A stretch of 64,000 bases of DNA. Origin: Gammaproteobacteria bacterium (GTDB lineage Bacteria; Pseudomonadota; Gammaproteobacteria; AKS1). Of this stretch, positions 33,729 through 43,244 are shown in pieces. Position 1 is the first letter of the stretch. Every line of letters begins with the position of its first letter. The stretch spans positions 55,596 through 119,595 of the forward strand of contig JALTKS010000101.1 in assembly GCA_027006175.1 (NCBI GenBank), in the 5' to 3' direction. Made by a program: the position numbers and the translations under genes. A model generated the notes under the pieces. That model was not told the DNA's origin, searched no databases, and worked only from the letters and a program-made list of their open reading frames with translations.

Positions 33729-34601
33729 TAATCGTTGTCGTAATTTGTTACCTAAACCATATTGAGTACAAAAACGGTTTATACGCATTGTAGTTGGCGA
33801 TGTATATGATAACTTTTTTAGACCTGTTTTCATTGGCGAATTACGGACTATTGTCGCCAGTTGCTGTGAGATAAAGGCCAGTTCCTGATGTTGCTTTAAT
33901 AAATCATGAATACGCAGCGCACCTCTTAGCTTGCTATTTTTAATCTTTTCCAAATTTGCATAAATTTTTTCTAGTGAACCGTATTTATTCAGCAATACAA
34001 TCGCAGTTTTTGCGCCAATGCCGGCTACACCTGGAATATTATCAATACTGTCACCCGCTAATGCCAGAAAATCAACCATCTGCTCTGGTTTTACCCCAAA
34101 CACCTTTCGGCAATCTTTATAACTGTGTTTTATATCTTTAGCATAATTCCAGAAATAATCACCCTGTTTCACTAACTGGGATAAATCTTTATCGCTCGTC
34201 ACAAAGATTGTACTAAAACCATGTTTGCTAACATTGTTTGCGATAGTGCCTATTAAATCATCTGCTTCATAACGTTTACTGGAAAATGCACTAACGCCCA
34301 ATATCTCCGTTAATTTTTTACACAACATAAATTGATATTTTAAATCGTCAGGTGCTTTTTCACGGTTAGCCTTATAGAGGGGATATATTTTATTTCTAAA
34401 ACTCGTGCTCAGACTCTCGTCAAATGCCGCCGCGATGTGTGTTGCCTGTGTCTTCTCTAATAACTGGCATAGAAAATAAGCATAACCATAAACAGCATTA
34501 ACGGCATCACCGTTACTATTCACAATCGAATCTGGCATAGAAAACCAGGCGCGAAAAACATAGATGCTTGCATCAATCAGATAAATTTGACGTTTTTTCA
34601 A
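33705..34601 (-). CDS. Stand-alone PolA-type 5'-3' exonuclease / flap endonuclease
   Basis: 298-aa protein equal to the N-terminal 5' nuclease domain of DNA polymerase I, without polymerase. N-terminal metal Asp in YLIDASIYVFRAWF, Arg/Lys-rich arch SFRNKIYPLYKANREKAP, acidic cluster RYEADDLIGTIA and VTSDKDLSQLV, and the helix-3-turn DNA-binding motif LAGDSIDNIPGVAGIGAKTA. The full carboxylate set is retained, unlike E. coli Xni (ExoIX), which lacks part of the metal site, so I leave the symbol blank. Likely role: RNA primer or flap removal in repair. It overlaps the 115-aa gene upstream by 4 nt, and its 3' end overlaps glnD by 24 nt. Confidence 0.85.
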   Translation of the reverse strand: MKKRQIYLIDASIYVFRAWFSMPDSIVNSNGDAVNAVYGYAYFLCQLLEKTQATHIAAAFDESLSTSFRNKIYPLYKANREKAPDDLKYQFMLCKKLTEILGVSAFSSKRYEADDLIGTIANNVSKHGFSTIFVTSDKDLSQLVKQGDYFWNYAKDIKHSYKDCRKVFGVKPEQMVDFLALAGDSIDNIPGVAGIGAKTAIVLLNKYGSLEKIYANLEKIKNSKLRGALRIHDLLKQHQELAFISQQLATIVRNSPMKTGLKKLSYTSPTTMRINRFCTQYGLGNKLRQRLLNFVTAV

Positions 34602-34945
34602 TCGATAAAACTCATTTTATTAATGATTGAATGTTTTACATCATCGTTGTGATAAGGACTCTCTTCACCACAAGAATATAAATGCTGTTCCCATTCCGAC
34701 CATTGCATTTTTTGTTCTATATCACCGCAACTTAGCAGCCGCACGATGACATCACCCACTTTCCAGGGACCGTCACCTTTAATTTCACCAGCTAATAACG
34801 TTGCCACAGGCGGTGTCGATTCCATCCAAAAAGGTTCAACATAGACCATTCCTGATGGGTGTTTAAATGTCTCAGCAATTATCCTGATTTCACCATCAGG
34901 ATACCGCGCCAACATGGGGTGGGATACTGTAAAAACATCTGCCAT
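34598..34945 (-). CDS. Conserved-looking protein of unknown function, 115 aa
   Basis: I do not recognise this protein. It is soluble by composition, with no signal peptide or membrane helix. It is rich in Trp (4), Asp/Glu and Gly, and reads like a small beta-rich domain: SHPMLARYPDGEIRIIAET, then VYVEPFWME, GDGPWKVGDVIVRLLSCGD and WSEWEQHLYSC. Two Cys (about 73 and 91) could matter but form no known motif. The reading frame is real in my view because it is tied into an operon: 4 bp after the GGDEF/EAL gene stop and a 4-nt overlap with the 5' nuclease. Codon use resembles its neighbours. Confidence 0.7.
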   Translation of the reverse strand: MADVFTVSHPMLARYPDGEIRIIAETFKHPSGMVYVEPFWMESTPPVATLLAGEIKGDGPWKVGDVIVRLLSCGDIEQKMQWSEWEQHLYSCGEESPYHNDDVKHSIINKMSFID

Positions 34946-34949
34946 TGAT

Positions 34950-37900
34950 TTATTGTGCAGCAGACAGTTCAGAGATCATAACGGGTTTTTCAACGCCATA
35001 GCCTTGAACGAAATCAACCCCTATTTCAGATAGCATTTCTATTATTTCAGCATCTTCTGCATATTCTGCGATAACGCGCTTACCCATAAAATGGCCTATT
35101 TCACAGATAGATTTAACCACCGCGTAATCACTGATACTGGTTTTCATTTCCTTAACAAAAGATCCATCAATTTTTAAATAATCGACAGGTAGATTTTTCA
35201 AATAAGCATAAGAAGACATGCCGCTACCAAAGTCATCCAGTGAGAACTGACAACCAGTGTCTTTAATCCTTTTAATGAATTCTGCAGAATCAGATAAATT
35301 TTCGATACCAATTGTTTCAGTTATCTCAAAGCATAATGCTTTAGATGGCACGCCAGAATCTGTAATTTGTTCGAGAATATAATCGACCAATCTCTCATCA
35401 CTTAGTGAACGCCCTGACAAGTTAATAGAAAATGAGTCAATATTATTTAATATATCTTTGTTCTCACTAATCCAGGCCAATGTTTCCTTGATAACCCAAT
35501 GATCGATGTCAGTAATTCGGTTTCCTAACTCAGCAGCTTCGATGAAGTCCTGAATTGATATTTGCTTTCCATCTTCATCAAACATGACTAACAACACTTC
35601 ATAATGAGGCTTTGTCTCGTTATTATCACCCAAAGGTTGTATTCGTTGGCAACGTAACTTTAAACGCCCCTCATCAAGCACATCATCAATGAGTGAAACC
35701 CAATTAATAACTTCATTTCGGTGGGTAAAGCGTTGTTGCCCTGAACGATAAAGCTGTAGTCTATTTCCCCCCATATCTTTTGCAATCGCACAACTTGATT
35801 CAGCTGCTTGCATAAGGGTTGTTATACTTTCACTTTGTGCGTTAATACTTACAAGCCCCGTACTGGCTCCTGTTGACAACCGCTTACCTTCCCACATGAA
35901 TTTATGACTTCTTATCTGGTAGATATAATCTTCAGCTATTGATAGAGACTCTTCCAAATCAACATTCTCAATCAATAAACCAAATTCATCACCACCTAAT
36001 CGTGCTAATACACACTCATGGTTATCATTTTCAGCTAATAACTTCGCCACTTCAGTAAGCAGCATATCGCCCGCTTCATATCCATGCGCTGTATTTAAAA
36101 TATTAAACTGATCGATATCAAAGAAACATAATGCATGCTTCAAACCTGAATGGCGGGCACTAATTAAAGCTTTGGCAATAACCTTTTCGAATTGGCGGCG
36201 GTTAATTAAACCCGTTAATGGATCATGGGTTGACTCGTAAACTAATTGTTCATTTAACTCTTGAAGCATGGTGTATTGAGCGCGATCCATTGCCGGCTCA
36301 TTTGCATCATCAAGGAAAATGGCTTTACCACTGTGCAACAGAACAGCAAGCTCTTCAAAGAAAATAAACCTGTCTTTCTTACCAAGTGCATCGACAAAAA
36401 CTATTTTGTTCGCATGAGGTGCAACCCAGGCCGCCCTTAATCGTTTGTTATGTTCTTTATCAAGGTCAAATAATACCCAGTCACCTTCTTTTAGACGATG
36501 TGCTCTGCGTAGCCATTCCTGATGATCACCCTCGCAGTCAAACTCTTTTTCTACTTCCGGTGCAGTTTCATCTTCTTTAACGGGTTTTGATTGAAACTCG
36601 TTAATCACTTTTTCTATTTGAACTGCATATTTCTTGTCTTGTGCTTTAATAAGTATATCCAGCTGATCCGATACACGCTGAAAAACATCTAGCGTTCCAT
36701 CAAAATCAGAATTAATCAGATTCACAAGCCAATCAAGCGCCGTTCTTACACTATTTGTTCCTTCAGACTCTTCTTCACCAATCAACAAACCTAATTGTGC
36801 AATTTTATTAACAACCTGCCGAACAAGATGTTCTCGATTCATAAACAAGGAATCATCATCTATTGCCATCTTAAGTACTGGCATTTCAAGGCGTGCAAGC
36901 CATTTATGCATACTTTCAGGAACTTGTGTATCCGTCAAAATAGTGTCAAAAATACTATTGGAAACATCAATAATCTGATTTTCCCGAGGCGCTACAATTT
37001 TTGCTTCACCATTATTATCCACCTCACTAGCAAGAGATGAATAAATGAGTTCTTTAAAATCCTCACGATCAAGCTCAGCACAACTCGACTCTATACGCGC
37101 AAGTGTTTCCACCACCTCACTCGATGTTAATGTTTCACCTTCAGAAACCACATCCACAGCTGTATTCGATGTGCTACCACCTCCGGTATTTGAAAAATCT
37201 GATGCACCACTATGAGAAGTTTGGCTTCGCAACTGTCGTTTTAATGTTCTTAATTCTGCTACTAGTTCATAGATATTATGTTTTGATGCGCCTTGATGAT
37301 GCCCGGATCTGATAGACGAGGATGATACTCCGTTACCGGCTCCGGCTACATCTTGACTGTTCTCCTGAAATGTCTCACGAATATCACCTTCATGCGTAGA
37401 TGATTTTGGAATGTCATATTTTAAATCCGGGAGAATTCCTTTTGATACCAAACAGCTATTCAATTCTTTGTACAACTGCCCAAGCACTGTCGTCAGCAAA
37501 GACTTAAATACCTTATGACAAACCAGAATAATTTTATGATTCAACCCAAATGCCGAAATAGCTTCCTTGAAAGCATGCGTAAATAACGCGGGACCATAAG
37601 GATTATTGTCATTATTTATTGTCACAACAAATAATTCAGATAGGCGTCTGGATAATTGTACTAATACTTCATTATGGGTACGTTGAACACTTTCAATCGT
37701 ACCGGTATCAGCCAACCATTTATCGAGGGTTTCTTCTTCAACAATCGCTAATTCAATATGCTCATTTTCTAGCAATTTAGCATCAGTATGTTTATCTGCA
37801 ATTTGCCCATTCTGGGTTGATGCCAAGTCCTGAATAATAAAATCTGAAAATACCGAAATGAATTTTTCTTTATTATTATTTAAAATTCCTAACGATTCAA

Positions 37901-38453
37901 AATACAAGTTTTGTTGGGCAATTTCTTTTAGCGTTTTAGATTGCTCAAAAAGATCTTCAACAATGCGTTCATGTGTATTCGTTGCAAGTGGCTTCAAATA
38001 GGTAACAATAAGTTCAGTACATGCTGCAATGATATCGGTGTCTGCTTGTTGTGATGAGTTTGGCTTTGTTTTATTAATTTGTGATTGTTGATACGAATTT
38101 GATAACGCCATTAACTGCTGCATTACCTCTGCATCAGGATCCAGTAACCTAACACCTGACGATTCGTCATCTTGATGAACAACACAACCATGTAAAGAAT
38201 GAGGCCGATCAATCGTAAAACGGATCTCAACTTCATCACCCTCATGGAGATTTTCTGCCGTATGTTCTAAATCACGTGCATGCCCGTTAGCCACTAATAA
38301 CATGCCTTCATCACAAAAGTCCCTAATGCTGAAAAGCATTGAAGGTAAATCGGGTGCAATGACTTCAGCGGTTAAATCAAGCGAGTAACGTTTACGAACA
38401 CGCTTGTTTTCCCCCTCAAAACATGGCCCTGATTTAATTACATCATCCGTCAT
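34950..38453 (-). CDS. PilZ - DUF1631-like - GGDEF - EAL cyclic-di-GMP protein
   Basis: 1167-aa cytosolic signalling protein, no membrane helix seen. N-terminal PilZ-like domain (about 18-125) with the RKRYSL motif; the second PilZ motif reads RDFCDEG, with Cys where Ser is usual. A long middle region (about 130-720) resembles DUF1631 proteins (LEMPVLKMAIDDDSLFMNRE, and LKEGDWVLFDLDKE to KAIFLDD). GGDEF domain (about 740-905): DPLTGLINRR, intact LGGDEFGLL near 818, no RxxD I-site. EAL domain (about 930-1160): EVL instead of EAL and no following Arg, but EITET, LDDFGSG, LKIDGSF, the AE Glu and QGYG are kept. So synthase activity looks possible and phosphodiesterase activity plausible but uncertain. 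First gene of a three-gene operon. Confidence 0.88.
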   Translation of the reverse strand: MTDDVIKSGPCFEGENKRVRKRYSLDLTAEVIAPDLPSMLFSIRDFCDEGMLLVANGHARDLEHTAENLHEGDEVEIRFTIDRPHSLHGCVVHQDDESSGVRLLDPDAEVMQQLMALSNSYQQSQINKTKPNSSQQADTDIIAACTELIVTYLKPLATNTHERIVEDLFEQSKTLKEIAQQNLYFESLGILNNNKEKFISVFSDFIIQDLASTQNGQIADKHTDAKLLENEHIELAIVEEETLDKWLADTGTIESVQRTHNEVLVQLSRRLSELFVVTINNDNNPYGPALFTHAFKEAISAFGLNHKIILVCHKVFKSLLTTVLGQLYKELNSCLVSKGILPDLKYDIPKSSTHEGDIRETFQENSQDVAGAGNGVSSSSIRSGHHQGASKHNIYELVAELRTLKRQLRSQTSHSGASDFSNTGGGSTSNTAVDVVSEGETLTSSEVVETLARIESSCAELDREDFKELIYSSLASEVDNNGEAKIVAPRENQIIDVSNSIFDTILTDTQVPESMHKWLARLEMPVLKMAIDDDSLFMNREHLVRQVVNKIAQLGLLIGEEESEGTNSVRTALDWLVNLINSDFDGTLDVFQRVSDQLDILIKAQDKKYAVQIEKVINEFQSKPVKEDETAPEVEKEFDCEGDHQEWLRRAHRLKEGDWVLFDLDKEHNKRLRAAWVAPHANKIVFVDALGKKDRFIFFEELAVLLHSGKAIFLDDANEPAMDRAQYTMLQELNEQLVYESTHDPLTGLINRRQFEKVIAKALISARHSGLKHALCFFDIDQFNILNTAHGYEAGDMLLTEVAKLLAENDNHECVLARLGGDEFGLLIENVDLEESLSIAEDYIYQIRSHKFMWEGKRLSTGASTGLVSINAQSESITTLMQAAESSCAIAKDMGGNRLQLYRSGQQRFTHRNEVINWVSLIDDVLDEGRLKLRCQRIQPLGDNNETKPHYEVLLVMFDEDGKQISIQDFIEAAELGNRITDIDHWVIKETLAWISENKDILNNIDSFSINLSGRSLSDERLVDYILEQITDSGVPSKALCFEITETIGIENLSDSAEFIKRIKDTGCQFSLDDFGSGMSSYAYLKNLPVDYLKIDGSFVKEMKTSISDYAVVKSICEIGHFMGKRVIAEYAEDAEIIEMLSEIGVDFVQGYGVEKPVMISELSAAQ

Positions 38454-38667
38454 AAAAATCCAATACTCACGATTATGTGTAGCCCATACAAACCACCCTA
38501 CCCAACACCTACACTATATATAGTATCGGTAATTGCAGCCAAATAATGAAGCTTTTAATCAATAAATTCTAACTTTTATAAAATCCTGAAATTCTTCTGG
38601 TTCTAACGCCCAGAAACGCCGGCAACATGCTAAAATATCTGGGTTTATTATATAAAGCAGTGAAATT
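38454..38667. promoter_or_regulatory. Divergent control region, GGDEF/EAL gene and FAD oxidoreductase
   Basis: 214 bp between two divergent starts. It contains the perfect 12-bp palindrome ACTATATATAGT around 38511-38522, which offers TATA-type -10 sequences in both directions, and AT-rich sequence near the plus-strand start (TATTATATAAAG ending about 17 nt before the ATG). No clear -35 partner or regulator site is visible. Confidence 0.35.
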
Positions 38668-41600
38668 ATGCCGCAATCTGCACGGATTCGTGAAATCCCC
38701 TACAATTACACGTCTTTTACCGACCGCGAAATCGTGATTCGTTTCCTCGGTGAAGACATGTGGGAAACGCTCGAACAACTACGCGGTGAGCGGGTTACAG
38801 GCCGTTCGGCACGCATGCTTTTCGAGATTTTGGGCGATATGTGGGTGATTAACCGCAATCCCTTCATTCAGGATGACTTACTGGAAACTGCCAAACGACG
38901 TGATTCACTGACACATGCCCTGCATCACCGACTCGACCAGGTATTTGCCCGCGCCGATAATAATCCGCTAGCGATCAAACTGGCTGAAAAAACCCGTCAG
39001 GCGATTAGTGAATTTGAACAATGGTTTGATCAGCAAAAAAATACCCGTGATAACGTCCGTAGAAAACTCTCGCGTATTACCCGTACTGATAACATAGATT
39101 TCTCCGGTCTGGCGCGTGTATCGCATGCCACCGATGCCAGTGACTGGCGTGTTGAATACCCGCTGGTGATTATTTACCCTGACACGGAACAGGAAGTCAT
39201 TGAGGTCGTTAAAGCCTGTATCGACTGCGGACTTACTATCATCCCTCGTGGTGGTGGTACCGGTTATACCGGCGGTGCGATCCCCCTGTCACGCAACACC
39301 GCGATTATTAACACCGAAAAACTCGATGCCATTGGCACCATTCAACACCAACAACTTGAAGGCACTAACCAACAAGTTGCTACCATTAAATCTGAATGTG
39401 GTGTGGTCACACGCAGAATTAGTGAACATGCAGAAGCGCAACACCTGGCGTTTGCCGTTGACCCAACCTCACAGGATGCCTCGACCATTGGTGGCAATAT
39501 CGCCATGAACGCAGGCGGTAAAAAAGCCGTTGTCTGGGGCACCACCCTCGATAATCTTGTGTCATGGAAAATGGTTACACCGAATGCCACCTGGCTTGAA
39601 GTAGAACGACTCGATCATAATCTCGGTAAAATACATGATCAGGAAACTGTGCGCTTCCGCGTTACCGAATACAAAAAAAATGGTCACAGTAAAATCGGCG
39701 AACCACGCATACTGGAAATGCCCGGCGAGATATTTCGCCTGAAAGGTTTGGGTAAAGACGTAACCAACAAAACCTTAAACGGTCTGCCTGGCATTCAAAA
39801 AGAAGGCTGTGACGGGCTAATTACCTCGGCACATTTTATTCTGCATAAAAAACCGGAATTTACTCGCACTGTCTGTCTGGAGTTTTTTAACCCCGATGTT
39901 CAGCTCGCCGTCCCGGCGATTGTTGAAACAAAAGATTATCTTGATAACTATCAGGACATCATGCTCATCGGCATGGAACACCTTGATGAACGCTATGTTA
40001 AAGCCGTTAAATACAGCACCAAGGCACCACGCGCAGATTTACCTAAAATGGTTCTGCTGATTGATGTTGCCGGTGACGACAGCGATAAAGTAGCTGATGC
40101 CGCCTCCAATATTGTCAAAATGGCAAATGCACGTGGCGCCGAAGGTTTTATTGCTGTTAGTGATGATGCGCGAAAACGTTTCTGGTTAGACCGCGCCCGC
40201 ACGGCAGCGATTGCCGCCCACACCAATGCTTTTAAAATTAATGAAGACGTGGTGATTCCGCTTGATAAACTTGCCGAATACAATGAAGAAATTGAACGCA
40301 TTAATATTGAGCTATCCACACAGAACAAATTAAAAATTACTGACGCGCTGATTGAATACTTAAACAGTGATTTACTCGGCAGCAATTCATGTAGTGATTT
40401 TTCTGATACCGAGGAAAATGCCTCTATTCTCGCTGCCAAAAAAGCCGCCGCACTTGAGCACTTGCAGGCAACCAAAGATAAATGGCAGAGCATTCTCAAG
40501 CACCTTGATAGCAAGGCGGTCGATTTACCTGAATTATTATCACCTATCGATCCAGACAGTATTGCCGCAGATGCCAGTTTCTTTAACTTACTGCAACGAC
40601 GCAGTTTACGTATTTCATTCAGAGATACCGTTGAGAAGCCCTTAAAGGAAATTTACGCAGGACAAGATTTAATCGCCGTGCGTGAGCGTATTGATAAAAT
40701 ACATTCAAAATTACGCGACAGCCGTTTATTTGTTGCTACCCATATGCATGCAGGTGATGGCAACGTACACACCAACATCCCCGTCAACTCAAACGACTAC
40801 GAGATGATGCACAATGCCGACCGTATTGTTGAACGCATTATGGGTATTGCCACAAGCTTGGGCGGTGTGGTGTCGGGTGAGCACGGTATTGGTATTACTA
40901 AATTACAGTTCCTTGGCAAACCCGCCATTGAAGAATTTACCGACTACAAAAGCAATGTCGATCCTAAAGGGCATTTCAATAGCGGCAAGTTGCTTGAAGG
41001 TGCGGGGCTGGACAATGCCTACACCCCTTCGCTGCGCTTATTGGAACAGGAAGCCCTGATTCTTGAAGCCAGTGAACTGGGCGATCTTAACGCGGCGATT
41101 AAAGACTGTTTGCGCTGCGGTAAATGTAAACCGGTTTGTACCACGCATGTACCACGTGCAAATTTATTGTACTCACCACGTAACAAGATTCTGGCAACCG
41201 GGCTTATCATTGAGGCATTTCTTTACGAAGAACAAACCCGGCGTGGTTTATCGATTCGTCACTTTGATGAAATGAATGATATTGCTGATCACTGTACGGT
41301 TTGCCATAAGTGTGAAACCCCCTGCCCTGTGAATATCGATTTTGGTGATGTCACGGTTAAAATGCGCAGCATCCTGAAAGCCTATGGTAAGAAACGCACC
41401 AATATCGCTACACGCATGTCGATGGCGTATTTAAATGCCACCGATCCCACCACCGTAAAATTACTTTACAGTGGTTTAATTCGTGCCGGTTACGCAGGGC
41501 AACGCTATGCATCGCGGCTATTGCGTAAAATGGTACCGTTTAAAATTCCTACGCAGCCTAAAAACACCAATAAGCTCGCGTCTGTCTCGGTACAGTTTAC

Positions 41601-42513
41601 CCACCTTATTAGTAAACCCTTGCCAGCAACCTTACCCAAACGCACCATGCGTTCTATTCTGGCATTGGAAGACAGTAAGATTGTGCCGATTCTGCGTAAC
41701 CCGAATAAACTCAGTGAGAGCTCGGAAAGTGTTTTCTACTTCCCCGGTTGTGGTTCAGAGCGACTCTTTAGTCAAATCAGTCTCGCCACGCTTGCCATGC
41801 TTTATGAGCTAGGCACACAAACGGTTTTACCACCTGGCTATTTATGTTGTGGCTACCCGCAAACCTCGGCGGGTGATATTGAGAAAGGCAGTAAGATCTC
41901 AACCGACAACCAGGTGTTGTTCCATCGTATTGCCAACACGCTTAACTATCTTGATATTAAAACCGTGATCGTTTCCTGTGGCACCTGCATGGATCAATTA
42001 TTAAAATACCAGTTCAATAAAATATTCCCCGGCTGTCGTCTGCTCGATATTCACGAATACTTATTAGAAAAAAATGTCACCATGCCTGAGTCGGGTACCA
42101 AATACCTTTACCACGAGCCCTGTCATACTCCGATGAAAACGCATGACTCTATTGCGGTGGCAAATCAGTTATTAAGTTCGGACGTTAAATTAACCGATCG
42201 CTGTTGTGGTGAAGCCGGCACCTTTGCTATTTCAAGACCGGACATTTCATCGCAGGTGCGTTACCGCAAACAAGCCGAGTTGCATCAGGATATTGAGCTG
42301 GTTTCAGGTGAACAAAAAGCCAAACAAGGCAATGTTAAATTACTCACCAGCTGCCCTGCCTGCCAACAAGGTCTGTCTCGTTATACCGATGATACGGGCC
42401 TGGAAATTGATTACATTATTGTTGAAATGATGAATCACCTGCACGGTGAAAACTGGCAGGAAGAATTTACTACATCAATTGAAAACGGTGGTATCGAGCG
42501 CGTCTTGCTCTAG
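38668..42513 (+). CDS. DUF3683 / FAD-linked oxidase / 4Fe-4S / CCG-domain oxidoreductase
   Basis: 1281-aa fused redox enzyme. N-terminal DUF3683 domain (about 1-95, REIPYNYTSFTDREIVIRFLG). FAD-binding type-4 domain (about 165-330) with IPRGGGTGYTGGAIPLS and DPTSQDASTIGGNIAMNAGG. FAD-oxidase C-terminal domain (about 640-775) with HMHAGDGNVHTNIPV and VVSGEHGIGITKLQFLG. Two 4Fe-4S motifs: CLRCGKCKPVC near 815 and CTVCHKCETPCP near 875. Two CCG heterodisulfide-reductase-like domains (CCGYPQTSAG near 1060, CCGEAGTF near 1178). This combines in one chain what GlcD and GlcF or Dld-II-type systems split. A 2-hydroxyacid such as lactate or glycolate with quinone as acceptor is the family expectation; the substrate is not shown. 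It ends two bases before the convergent ABC gene. Confidence 0.88.
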   Translation: MPQSARIREIPYNYTSFTDREIVIRFLGEDMWETLEQLRGERVTGRSARMLFEILGDMWVINRNPFIQDDLLETAKRRDSLTHALHHRLDQVFARADNNPLAIKLAEKTRQAISEFEQWFDQQKNTRDNVRRKLSRITRTDNIDFSGLARVSHATDASDWRVEYPLVIIYPDTEQEVIEVVKACIDCGLTIIPRGGGTGYTGGAIPLSRNTAIINTEKLDAIGTIQHQQLEGTNQQVATIKSECGVVTRRISEHAEAQHLAFAVDPTSQDASTIGGNIAMNAGGKKAVVWGTTLDNLVSWKMVTPNATWLEVERLDHNLGKIHDQETVRFRVTEYKKNGHSKIGEPRILEMPGEIFRLKGLGKDVTNKTLNGLPGIQKEGCDGLITSAHFILHKKPEFTRTVCLEFFNPDVQLAVPAIVETKDYLDNYQDIMLIGMEHLDERYVKAVKYSTKAPRADLPKMVLLIDVAGDDSDKVADAASNIVKMANARGAEGFIAVSDDARKRFWLDRARTAAIAAHTNAFKINEDVVIPLDKLAEYNEEIERINIELSTQNKLKITDALIEYLNSDLLGSNSCSDFSDTEENASILAAKKAAALEHLQATKDKWQSILKHLDSKAVDLPELLSPIDPDSIAADASFFNLLQRRSLRISFRDTVEKPLKEIYAGQDLIAVRERIDKIHSKLRDSRLFVATHMHAGDGNVHTNIPVNSNDYEMMHNADRIVERIMGIATSLGGVVSGEHGIGITKLQFLGKPAIEEFTDYKSNVDPKGHFNSGKLLEGAGLDNAYTPSLRLLEQEALILEASELGDLNAAIKDCLRCGKCKPVCTTHVPRANLLYSPRNKILATGLIIEAFLYEEQTRRGLSIRHFDEMNDIADHCTVCHKCETPCPVNIDFGDVTVKMRSILKAYGKKRTNIATRMSMAYLNATDPTTVKLLYSGLIRAGYAGQRYASRLLRKMVPFKIPTQPKNTNKLASVSVQFTHLISKPLPATLPKRTMRSILALEDSKIVPILRNPNKLSESSESVFYFPGCGSERLFSQISLATLAMLYELGTQTVLPPGYLCCGYPQTSAGDIEKGSKISTDNQVLFHRIANTLNYLDIKTVIVSCGTCMDQLLKYQFNKIFPGCRLLDIHEYLLEKNVTMPESGTKYLYHEPCHTPMKTHDSIAVANQLLSSDVKLTDRCCGEAGTFAISRPDISSQVRYRKQAELHQDIELVSGEQKAKQGNVKLLTSCPACQQGLSRYTDDTGLEIDYIIVEMMNHLHGENWQEEFTTSIENGGIERVLL

Positions 42514-42515
42514 GT

Positions 42516-43244
42516 TTATCGGGGTAATACCACTGGCGGCTGGCGATTTAAATCCACATCGACCTCAACCTCATAAACAGAATGTAATAATGATTCTGTT
42601 AATACCTCGGTGGGTGAACCTTGTGCCACACACTCAGCACTTTTAAGTAAACACAGTTTATCGCAATAACGTGCGGCTAAACTGAGGTCATGCAACGCCA
42701 CGATTACGCCATTATTATTCGCCGCATAGTCTTTTAATACATTCATGACTGATAGCTGATAATGAATATCTAAATTTGCAACTGGTTCATCCACCAATAA
42801 AGCCTGTGGCTGACCAGCAAGCACTCGCGCTAACCAAACCCGCGCCCGTTCACCACCCGATAAATGATCAATGGTACGCTGTGAAAATTCAGTGATACCC
42901 GCCATCTGCATCGCCTGTTGTATGGCGACTTCATCACGATCATGCCAGGGCGTGCGACCAAGTGCGACCACTTCTTCAACTGAAATCGGCCAGGTGCTGT
43001 CAACCAGTTGTGGCTGTAAACCTACCATTCGAGCGCGCTCGCTTGAGGAATAAGATTCAAACAGGTTATTTTCAATCCGTATTTCACCGGAATAATCCTC
43101 AAGTCCTGCGAGTGTTTTTAATAAGGTTGATTTACCCGCACCGTTCGGGCCGATTAAACCAACTACCTCGCCTCGCTGCAATTGCATCGACACCGCATGA
43201 AGACGTGTATCTACCGTGAGTGATTGGGTTGCGATCAAAGCCAT
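42516..43244 (-). CDS. btuD: ABC transporter ATP-binding protein, BtuD/FecE type
   Basis: ATPase of a cobalamin/iron-complex importer. 242 aa. Walker A GPNGAGKSTLLKTL, Q-loop LVGLQPQLVDSTWP, signature LSGGERARVWLARVL, Walker B ALLVDEPVANLD and the switch His in VALHDLSLAA. AAGGAG eight bases upstream supports the start, which overlaps the permease stop by 10 nt. It groups with BtuD by length and position after the BtuC-like permease, but heme or siderophore ATPases are very similar, so the symbol is tentative. Confidence 0.8.
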   Translation of the reverse strand: MALIATQSLTVDTRLHAVSMQLQRGEVVGLIGPNGAGKSTLLKTLAGLEDYSGEIRIENNLFESYSSSERARMVGLQPQLVDSTWPISVEEVVALGRTPWHDRDEVAIQQAMQMAGITEFSQRTIDHLSGGERARVWLARVLAGQPQALLVDEPVANLDIHYQLSVMNVLKDYAANNNGVIVALHDLSLAARYCDKLCLLKSAECVAQGSPTEVLTESLLHSVYEVEVDVDLNRQPPVVLPR

